The notes beneath the pieces are model-generated. The model saw only the letters and a list, made by a program, of their open reading frames with translations, had not been told where the DNA came from and did no database searches. The position numbers were made by a program, and so were the translations under genes. Below are positions 1 to 5,371 of a stretch of DNA of 7,939 bases, one piece after another. This DNA comes from JBILCM01 sp044353165 (GTDB lineage: Bacteria > Bacillota > Bacilli > Paenibacillales > YIM-B00363), in the NCBI GenBank assembly GCA_044353165.1, contig JBILCM010000097.1:1-7939 (forward strand), written 5' to 3'. Every line of letters starts with the position of its first letter. The stretch's first letter is position 1.

Positions 1-406
1 TGTCCATTTCTTTGTGCTGTGCCGCATTCAATTCATCATATTCGGAAATCATGGAAATGCCTTCTTTAGCAAGCTGGCGTATGATTTCTCGATACGTACG
101 ATATTGGTCGGAGACAAGATCCTCAGCACGTTTCATGACTCGCTTGACGAGTCCTGATGGCGTATACCCACTGAAATCTTTCTTGTTATAACCGGCCTTA
201 ATCTGATCAATAAGTCCAGCAACACGCACACTCATAAATTCGTCAAGGTTAGATGATACAATTGATAAAAATTTTACACGATCCAAGAGCGGCGTGTGGG
301 CATCTTGCGCTTCCTCAAGCACTCTGCGATTGAATTGAAGCCAACTCAAGTCTCGATTGACATAGCGGTGAAGTGATTCTTTGGATGTTTGATTGCGTTT
401 TGACAC
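1..406 (-). CDS. ppk: Polyphosphate kinase 1, N-terminal part (runs off left edge)
   Basis: Reading the minus strand from a GTG at 406-404 gives 135 codons with no stop up to the window edge. The family makes long-chain polyphosphate reversibly from the ATP gamma phosphate. The first 65 residues are the family's N-terminal signature: RYVNRDLSWLQFNRRVLEEA (residues 14-33), then PLLDRVKFLSIVSSNLDEF (39-57) and VRVAGL. Asn53 in SSNLDEF lies at the position that contacts the ATP base in the E. coli enzyme. The usual length is about 690-720 aa, so only the N domain and the start of the head domain are here; the catalytic histidine is outside. The GTG start is favoured by GGAGG 8 bases upstream (415-419) and because the conserved region begins about 14 residues in. 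It lies 106 bases after fxsA on the same strand, with its own candidate promoter between. Identification is firm; completeness cannot be judged. Confidence 0.95.
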   Translation of the reverse strand, partial: MSKRNQTSKESLHRYVNRDLSWLQFNRRVLEEAQDAHTPLLDRVKFLSIVSSNLDEFMSVRVAGLIDQIKAGYNKKDFSGYTPSGLVKRVMKRAEDLVSDQYRTYREIIRQLAKEGISMISEYDELNAAQHKEMD

Positions 407-414
407 AACAGATG

Positions 415-419
415 CCTCC
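415..419 (-). promoter_or_regulatory. Ribosome binding site of ppk
   Basis: The minus strand reads GGAGG here, 8 bases before GTG at 406-404. It decides the start: the overlapping TTG two bases upstream is in another frame, and no in-frame ATG precedes the conserved residues. Confidence 0.8.
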
Positions 420-438
420 GATTTATTCTTTCTCCGTT

Positions 439-467
439 ATTATGTGTATTCTTTCACGGCATGAAAG
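439..467 (-). promoter_or_regulatory. Candidate sigma-A promoter of ppk
   Basis: On the minus strand there is CATAAT (444-439, five of six matches to the -10 consensus) and CTTTCA (467-462, three of six matches to the -35) with a 17-base spacer. Transcription would begin near 432, giving a short leader of about 26 bases before the GTG. The poor -35 lies inside an inverted repeat (448-470: a 9-bp stem with one wobble and a 5-base loop) and touches tandem 7-mers, which fits a promoter that needs an activator. This is inference from sequence only. Confidence 0.45.
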
Positions 468-483
468 AGTCCTGCCAAGAGTC
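465..483. repeat. Tandem 7-mer AAGAGTC with 12-base period upstream of ppk
   Basis: AAGAGTC occurs exactly at 465-471 and again at 477-483 (GACTCTT on the transcribed strand). The left copy overlaps the candidate ppk -35 element and the right copy sits about one helical turn upstream. The placement suits a transcription-factor site, but no known factor is recognised. Confidence 0.4.
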
Positions 484-494
484 GGGCGCCCCAT

Positions 495-511
495 TGTTAA
501 ATAATTGTAAA
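495..511 (-). promoter_or_regulatory. Candidate Pho box (PhoP site) upstream of ppk
   Basis: The minus strand reads TTTACA, five bases, TTAACA. This matches the Bacillus PhoP recognition unit, TT(A/C/T)A(C/T)A repeats about 11 bases apart. Only two repeats are present, centred roughly 70 bases upstream of the predicted ppk start point, a little far for a classical site. The downstream gene makes polyphosphate, a product commonly tied to phosphate control, which is why the match is listed. Confidence 0.35.
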
Positions 512-512
512 T

Positions 513-908
513 CTATCGCCGATACATAAATTGAATTTGTCCTGTATCGATTTTGCGGCGGATGAAACGAAGCAACCACACCTTACAAATCGAGCGCGTC
601 CATGGCAGGAGAAGGATAAATCCGAGCGTGTCTGTAATAAACCCAGGCGTAAGTAATAACAAACCGCCTGCAAATATACAGATGCCATCGAGGATCGACT
701 CCGTGGGAATATGTCCGGATGACAATTCATGCTTTGCGTAGGCAAGCACGCGCTTGAATTCTCGTTTGGCGAGGAAGGCCCCTATAAACCCTGTCAGCAA
801 TATGAGAAGTACAGTCATCCATCCGCCTATGATTTGACCCAGTTCGATAAACAACCAGATCTCAAGGGCAGGGATAGCAATCATCAAGATCACGATCCAA
901 CGAAACAT
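513..908 (-). CDS. fxsA: FxsA family membrane protein
   Basis: A small 131-aa integral membrane protein of the FxsA family. The E. coli member relieves F-plasmid exclusion of phage T7 when overproduced; its normal role is unknown. Family marks visible are IPALEI (residues 12-17), a glycine-rich second helix (GGW at 28-30, GFIGA at 40-44), DG at 74-75, and the hallmark LTPGFITDTLG (86-96) followed by LLLPWTR. Hydrophobic segments lie at about 3-22, 30-48 and 75-101. The C-terminal tail is basic and probably cytoplasmic. ATG at 908-906 lies only 6 bases after the thioesterase stop, and its ribosome site (AGGGGGG, about 10 bases upstream) is within the last codons of that gene, so the two are very likely translationally coupled. 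In B. subtilis a homologue also lies just after pyk. Confidence 0.92.
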   Translation of the reverse strand: MFRWIVILMIAIPALEIWLFIELGQIIGGWMTVLLILLTGFIGAFLAKREFKRVLAYAKHELSSGHIPTESILDGICIFAGGLLLLTPGFITDTLGFILLLPWTRSICKVWLLRFIRRKIDTGQIQFMYRR

Positions 909-914
909 AATGGT

Positions 915-1367
915 TTAGCCCCCCCTAGTCGCATGTAAGATGCGCTGATACAACGCTGGTGCTGCTTTCGACAGGCGCGTCGGTTTCCAATCCCGATCGA
1001 CCCAGACATGTTGTGACGTACCCGTCACAAGCAACTGCGGATCACGAGTGGCTTCGACGTGGTGGAGCATTACGATTTCGTATTCAAAATGGAGTCGAAG
1101 TGGACTCATCTCAGTTACACGAGTTCGAATTGCAATTTCATCGTCGTAACGCGCAGGTTGCTTGTATTGAATTGTTAGATCAACGACAGGTAAGAACAAC
1201 CCGGATTCTTCAATTTCCCGGTATGTAAACCCATAATTGCGCGTCCATTCCGTTCGTGCAATTTCAAACCAAGTCACATAATTCGCATGGTACACAACGC
1301 CCATTCGGTCGGTTTCCTCATACCTTACGCGAAGCGAGTGTGTAAACCATTCGCTGACACTAGGCAT
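915..1367 (-). CDS. Hot-dog acyl-CoA thioesterase (YbgC/4-hydroxybenzoyl-CoA thioesterase family)
   Basis: A predicted 150-aa single-domain cytoplasmic thioesterase that would hydrolyse acyl-CoA or a similar thioester; the substrate cannot be told from sequence. The family signature is near the N terminus: YEETDRMGVVYHANYVTWFE at residues 16-35. Asp20 occupies the place of the catalytic aspartate, and VYHANY begins the central helix. A PARYDDE turn and alternating hydrophobic strands follow, as expected of a hot-dog fold. I chose ATG at 1367-1365. The longer GTG start at 1379 would overlap the ribosome site GGGGAGG (1385-1379), which therefore serves the ATG 11 bases downstream. The gene is followed 6 bases later by fxsA. 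Upstream lies a strong hairpin in its leader. Base composition matches the housekeeping genes rather than the AT-rich gene before it. Confidence 0.9.
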   Translation of the reverse strand: MPSVSEWFTHSLRVRYEETDRMGVVYHANYVTWFEIARTEWTRNYGFTYREIEESGLFLPVVDLTIQYKQPARYDDEIAIRTRVTEMSPLRLHFEYEIVMLHHVEATRDPQLLVTGTSQHVWVDRDWKPTRLSKAAPALYQRILHATRGG

Positions 1368-1378
1368 AACTACGCACA

Positions 1379-1385
1379 CCTCCCC
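1379..1385 (-). promoter_or_regulatory. Ribosome binding site that fixes the thioesterase start
   Basis: The minus strand reads GGGGAGG. Two overlapping GTG triplets begin on or just after it (at 1379 and 1377), too close to be served by it. The in-frame ATG at 1367 is 11 bases away and is the likelier start. Confidence 0.7.
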
Positions 1386-1397
1386 TTGAAATCATAA

Positions 1398-1421
1398 GAG
1401 CGACGCCGTTAGGCGCCGCCC
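1398..1421 (-). terminator. Strong GC-rich hairpin after the large gene (terminator or attenuator)
   Basis: In minus-strand RNA, GGGCGGCGCC (1421-1412) pairs with GGCGUCGCUC (1407-1398) across a UAAC loop: ten pairs with two G-U wobbles. The following bases UUAUGAUUU are only moderately U-rich. It is the only terminator-like structure seen between the large gene and the thioesterase gene, and it ends 12 bases before the thioesterase ribosome site. A terminator leaving read-through, an attenuator or an mRNA stabiliser are all possible. Confidence 0.5.
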
Positions 1422-1480
1422 AAGCAGCGAAACATGTGTTATTCTGAGTTTCATGAGCAGAACTGTCATCATTTTTTGTA

Positions 1481-1501
1481 ATAATTAATTTAATTATAAC
1501 A
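1481..1501 (-). promoter_or_regulatory. Extended -10 promoter with overlapping AT palindrome, for thioesterase-fxsA
   Basis: The minus strand reads TGTTATAAT at 1501-1493, a perfect extended -10 (TGnTATAAT). No good -35 is visible, which extended -10 promoters tolerate. Overlapping it is a perfect 17-base palindrome (1481-1497: ATAATTAA, one base, TTAATTAT) that could be an operator or chance in AT-rich DNA. The transcript would begin near 1486 and carry a leader of about 120 bases including the hairpin at 1398-1421. Confidence 0.45.
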
Positions 1502-1518
1502 CAAAACAGAGTAAAAAT

Positions 1519-4500
1519 TTACTTTCTGGTTATTTTTGCTTTGTAAAATCCACTTCCCCTGGTAGTACACCAAAGTATATCTTTGTCTTTAAGATCAAAC
1601 TTCATATCAAAAAATTTTTCAGGCAGAGCAATACCTCTGTTTATCTTGATGAAACTAGAACCACCATCTTCGGATAAGTATAACCCAGGGTTCCTGTTAA
1701 AACCAAATGCTTGCGGACCATTAGAAGAACCGCTAATGAACATTATTCTCTTCGGATCCGTGGCATCTGTGGTTACCCGCAAGACAGCTGGCAAATCTGA
1801 TATTTTTGTCCAGGCCATGGTCTCGATTTGAGCCGTGTATAGACCACTATTCTGAATATCATCTATCCGGTCTATTCCACTGCCAATGTATATTTTGTAA
1901 GGTGCCTTTTGATCAATGTGTACATAATTTACTTGCTTAATCTGTGTCGGTATTTCAACGGGATTCCATGTTTCCCCAAAATTAACGGACTTGTACAAAC
2001 CCCCTCTTTCTCCTGAATCTTCAAGCAATGAAGCATATATTGTTTTTCCATCTCTAGGATCAATAACAAAATTGTTAACACTTGCACTCTTGGGAAGCCC
2101 GCTATTTCTTATTGACCATGTGACGCCGCTATCGAATGAAATATAGAAACCAGATGGTATATGTGGATCACTCATCTCTTTCCCATTGTAAGTTTTCGCC
2201 ACATCATTAATGACTTTTGCAGGTATACAAAACATGATCATTTGCTTATCTGAGCCTTTTATGGGAAGGACTGTTAAAGACTGCTGAATAGCTTGATCCT
2301 TTATATTGGGCACAGGAGTTGATACATACTCCCATGTATTACCTTTGTCAGTCGACTTCAAAAATTGACCTCGAAGTTTGAGTCTGTTGACTAGAATATA
2401 CAAATTATTCTCATTCATTGGATCAATAGCTAAAGATGATGGGTTAATTGGCGCATTGAATAAATGCTTTACAGCTTGCGCACCTTTATATACGGAGTCG
2501 CCATCTGCTGCCAGCGCCCACAAATTGTGCTCCCCGCTAAGAAAATAGGTGTCATTGTTGCCCTGAACGATGTATCTTCCGGGTAAATTACTGTTACCTG
2601 CCCCTACCCAGTTATTACTGCCCACTGAAGTTTCTGTTTCATCGGTGCTGATCCATGTTCTACCACCATCTGCAGATAAATGCTGCGTCTGTCCCAGCCC
2701 TATATATACATCACCACGGGAATTTATTGCCAATGTACGCAGACCTGCATCAAAATATGAGTTATTTAAATATTTTGAATCTGCATGATTAAACCTAATG
2801 TTCTGATCGGTAGGATTCCCCCTTTCCATCCAATAATTAACGTCAGTTGTTTCCCAAGAAATACCGCTTCTCACAGTGATAAACCAATTTTTTCCGCCAT
2901 CATTTGATTTCCAGAGATCCCCAGGCAACAATGTAGGGCTGTGTTCTGCATTTGCAGCTAAATAAACCTCGTTAACATTTTTCGGATTTACTACGATGCG
3001 ATTAAATCTCTGTAATATTCGGCTGCTGATTTTTGGATAAACCTTACTTACATTCTCTCTGGGAACTTCCATATAGTCAGAAATAGCTCTCCAATAAAAA
3101 TTAACGGCATTCTGTCCTTTAATACGATTAAAATCAAGATATAAATCAGAAGTCACATTCTCGAAGCTTGCGCATCTGTCCGTGCTTTTGTAAATACCGC
3201 CCTTGCTTACTATTCCACCATTGCCATCGGATGCGTATTGTATGTCATCTATAACATAAATTGTAGTTACTTTAGAAGCTTTATCATAGTGCAGTGCCAT
3301 ATCTGCAATATTATTATTTCCAAGCCCATTCGTACACAATGTCCAATTGTCGCCTTTATTTATACTTTTATAAAGACCGCGAGTCGTTGCAGCGTAAACA
3401 ATAGTTGTATCATAGGGATCTGTGTAAATCTTCCCTATTTCAGAAGAAGGATGTATCCCATTGTTGATTAGCTTGAATGTCTTCCCTCTGTCATCTGACC
3501 GCCATATTTTACCTGTGTTTTTAGGATCTACGCGATGTGGTTTGCTGATTGTAGTGCCATTATTTTTGATATTCCAAAAATCTCCTCCACCCACATATAT
3601 TGTATTATCGTTATAATAATCAAAAGCAAGTGCTGATATTTCATTTAAACCCTTACTGAGATCTGTTGGTATATCCTGATAATAAATCCAGGATGCTCCT
3701 TTATCGTAAGTAAAATATATCCCAAATCTATTTGCTGCAACACCAAAGTTTTCATCCTGCCTCGAAAACTCAATGCTTCCGGCTCTGCTAATTTCGTTAT
3801 AATATCTATCACTATCCACCATTTTTGTCCATGATTTTCCATTGTCGAGAGAACGATACGAAGGGTGCATATCAGGCGTGATATAGATGGCATCTGGGTC
3901 TGTGGAGTGATAAAAGAAAGATTCATTGTATCCTGCCATTCCCGGGCCAAACTGTTTCCAGGTGACTTTGCTGTCTGAAATGACCTTGTTTGTTAAGAAA
4001 TCAATATTCACGCCTGACTGGAAATATTTTGTTTCATCTTCAATTCCAGTTATAGTCAAATTATCGAAACTAAAGGTCCCTTTATGGTTTACTACCCATG
4101 AAAAACTTCCGGATGGCAAACGATCATCTTTGACTGACATGATCTCCTTACCATCAATTGTCAATGTTAATAAGGCTCCGGAATCCGCCGTTCGTTTTAT
4201 TAACACTTCAACAGCATATGAACTTCCTATTTTCAGAGAAGGTGCATCAACCGTTTTTACGGGTATTCCATATGCACCTTTATGTATATTATAAAAACTA
4301 AAGGTTTGCTTCTGTGATTGGTTATATCTAAACTCATAACCGGACGCACCATTACGGTTGAACTTGACTCCGAATTCAGCCCCATTGTTCATCTCTTCGG
4401 GATACACAGTAAATCTAATACTATCCATTTTCCAATAATCATTACCTATTGGAATTTCAAGCATCTTATCTTCTGCTATACCATTGATGAAGTATCTTCC

Positions 4501-5094
4501 GTTTGTAATACCTGCATATTCAACATTCGGCATCAAATTCATATTGTTTACATTAAAGTTGCTTTCAAATAACATTTTTTTTAGAACAGGTCTATCCTCC
4601 ATATCGGCATGTGGTTTATTGCCGTCAACAATGACGACTGTTCTTGTCCCGCTATCCCAATCAACTTTGGATTTTAACCCTTCCGAAACAAATCGGAGGG
4701 GTACCATTGTTCTTCCACTGACTATTGTTCCAGGAACATCTAACACTTGGCCTACTCCATTTACATTCACTTTCTTATTTCCTATTGTTAATTTTATGAT
4801 GATGTCTCCTTTATTGGCTGTTACTGTTTTTGTCGCATCATCCCATGAAATTGTAGCGCCAAGCTCTTCGAATATTTTTCGCATGGGAACGAGCGTCCTC
4901 CCATGGATGACTTGCGGATTTTGGTCTAAAAAATCAATGACCCGTCCATTAATGTTCACTGTAATCGGTTGTTTAGTTTCAATCAGCATATCCGTTTCTT
5001 CTGCAACCACAACTTGTGTTAAACCTAAAAACGTAGTAGCGACCATTGATAAAGTTAATACACTCACTAAAAAAATATGTAAAGATTTTTTCAA
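1519..5094 (-). CDS. Secreted stalk-domain protein with tandem Asp-box beta-propellers, GH74-like
   Basis: An 1191-aa predicted extracellular protein. Residues 1-31 are a signal peptide (MKK, hydrophobic core, cleavage after VVA). Residues 43-156 are two copies of the copper-amine-oxidase N-like stalk unit, each with a GRT-VP-R motif (65-85 and 127-147). Residues about 174-350 look like a concanavalin-type jelly roll ending in FDNLTITG. From about 365 to the end, eleven Asp boxes (S-D-G-W type; starts at 415, 462, 533, 577, 637, 730, 807, 914, 986, 1036, 1141) indicate two beta-propellers. YITPDMHPSYRS (404-415) matches the spacing of the GH74 motif around its first catalytic Asp (here Asp408), and Asp864 or Asp866 could be the second. 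Polysaccharide hydrolysis or binding is therefore inferred; a sortilin-like or non-catalytic propeller is the alternative. The start is TTG, with AGGGGG 8 bases upstream and an in-frame stop just before. No LPXTG motif or SLH domain is seen. The gene is much more AT-rich than its neighbours. Confidence 0.85.
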   Translation of the reverse strand: MKKSLHIFLVSVLTLSMVATTFLGLTQVVVAEETDMLIETKQPITVNINGRVIDFLDQNPQVIHGRTLVPMRKIFEELGATISWDDATKTVTANKGDIIIKLTIGNKKVNVNGVGQVLDVPGTIVSGRTMVPLRFVSEGLKSKVDWDSGTRTVVIVDGNKPHADMEDRPVLKKMLFESNFNVNNMNLMPNVEYAGITNGRYFINGIAEDKMLEIPIGNDYWKMDSIRFTVYPEEMNNGAEFGVKFNRNGASGYEFRYNQSQKQTFSFYNIHKGAYGIPVKTVDAPSLKIGSSYAVEVLIKRTADSGALLTLTIDGKEIMSVKDDRLPSGSFSWVVNHKGTFSFDNLTITGIEDETKYFQSGVNIDFLTNKVISDSKVTWKQFGPGMAGYNESFFYHSTDPDAIYITPDMHPSYRSLDNGKSWTKMVDSDRYYNEISRAGSIEFSRQDENFGVAANRFGIYFTYDKGASWIYYQDIPTDLSKGLNEISALAFDYYNDNTIYVGGGDFWNIKNNGTTISKPHRVDPKNTGKIWRSDDRGKTFKLINNGIHPSSEIGKIYTDPYDTTIVYAATTRGLYKSINKGDNWTLCTNGLGNNNIADMALHYDKASKVTTIYVIDDIQYASDGNGGIVSKGGIYKSTDRCASFENVTSDLYLDFNRIKGQNAVNFYWRAISDYMEVPRENVSKVYPKISSRILQRFNRIVVNPKNVNEVYLAANAEHSPTLLPGDLWKSNDGGKNWFITVRSGISWETTDVNYWMERGNPTDQNIRFNHADSKYLNNSYFDAGLRTLAINSRGDVYIGLGQTQHLSADGGRTWISTDETETSVGSNNWVGAGNSNLPGRYIVQGNNDTYFLSGEHNLWALAADGDSVYKGAQAVKHLFNAPINPSSLAIDPMNENNLYILVNRLKLRGQFLKSTDKGNTWEYVSTPVPNIKDQAIQQSLTVLPIKGSDKQMIMFCIPAKVINDVAKTYNGKEMSDPHIPSGFYISFDSGVTWSIRNSGLPKSASVNNFVIDPRDGKTIYASLLEDSGERGGLYKSVNFGETWNPVEIPTQIKQVNYVHIDQKAPYKIYIGSGIDRIDDIQNSGLYTAQIETMAWTKISDLPAVLRVTTDATDPKRIMFISGSSNGPQAFGFNRNPGLYLSEDGGSSFIKINRGIALPEKFFDMKFDLKDKDILWCTTRGSGFYKAKITRK

Positions 5095-5102
5095 CTCGTA
5101 AG

Positions 5103-5108
5103 CCCCCT
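5103..5108 (-). promoter_or_regulatory. Ribosome binding site supporting the TTG start of the large gene
   Basis: The minus strand reads AGGGGG, 8 bases before TTG at 5094-5092. The next in-frame ATG (residue 17) would cut the signal peptide in half, and an in-frame TAG lies 18 bases upstream of the TTG, so the TTG start is well supported. Confidence 0.7.
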
Positions 5109-5148
5109 GCTATTGATTATTATTAAACATCGTCAATTCGGTCATTGC

Positions 5149-5162
5149 ATAAAGCGCTTACA
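5149..5162. promoter_or_regulatory. cre-like catabolite-responsive element over the start point
   Basis: The plus strand reads ATAAAGCGCTTACA, which agrees with the CcpA site consensus TGNAARCGNWWWCA at 12 of 14 places; both mismatches are in the first two bases. The core AAGCGCTT is perfectly palindromic. It begins two bases downstream of the -10 element of the large gene, covering the predicted transcription start, where CcpA binding would repress. Regulation is inferred from motif and position. Confidence 0.6.
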
Positions 5163-5164
5163 AA

Positions 5165-5193
5165 ATTATAACCGCATTCTACATCGATTTCAG
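5165..5193 (-). promoter_or_regulatory. Sigma-A promoter of the large secreted-protein gene
   Basis: The minus strand has CTGAAA (5193-5188; four of six matches to TTGACA), a 17-base spacer and a perfect TATAAT (5170-5165). Transcription would begin near 5158, giving a leader of about 64 bases before the TTG start. Confidence 0.7.
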
Positions 5194-5233
5194 TCATGCA
5201 ACGGACAAAAATCAGTACAATTTGGACGGAATT

Positions 5234-5280
5234 GGAAAACCAAACAGCCCTTTCGCTTCCCATAAGGGAGTCACAAGGGC
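5234..5280 (-). terminator. Probable intrinsic terminator of pyk
   Basis: In minus-strand RNA an outer stem GCCCUU/AAGGGC (5280-5275 with 5252-5247) and an inner stem UCCC/GGGA (5261-5258 with 5269-5266) share a UUAU loop, separated by a symmetric 5-base internal loop. The stem is followed by a U-rich run, UGUUUGGUUUU. It lies about 92 bases after the pyk stop and just upstream of the large gene's promoter, so it separates the two units. The internal loop and interrupted U run make it moderate in strength. Confidence 0.6.
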
Positions 5281-5371
5281 GTCTAGAGCATATTCACTTG
5301 TCAGATCAGAAGAGTCATTATTCTGAATTGTTGTATTACATTATTGTGTTAGATCGCCTTTTAAGCGGACG

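Noticed and set aside
484..491. GGGCGCCC palindrome between fxsA and ppk as a terminator
   Set aside because: A perfect 8-base palindrome with no loop cannot form a normal hairpin and no T run follows.
1368..1379. GTG at 1379 as thioesterase start (154 aa)
   Set aside because: It overlaps the ribosome site itself; the ATG four codons later has usable spacing.
1453..1477. Small hairpin followed by a run of T on the plus strand, terminator-like
   Set aside because: The stem is only about six pairs with a bulge, and no plus-strand gene exists that it could end.
3645..3950. 101-codon minus-strand open frame inside the large gene in another frame
   Set aside because: The main frame shows Asp boxes and continuous domain structure over the same bases; this is an out-of-frame shadow.
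4484..5101. 205-codon plus-strand open frame opposite the signal peptide and stalk region of the large gene
   Set aside because: It is antisense to a clearly coding region with recognisable domains, has no ribosome site I can see, and its translation resembles no family.
5306..5326. Inverted repeat TCAGAA / TTCTGA with a 9-base loop after pyk
   Set aside because: The stem is AT-rich and short with no T run on the minus strand; the hairpin at 5247-5280 is a better terminator.
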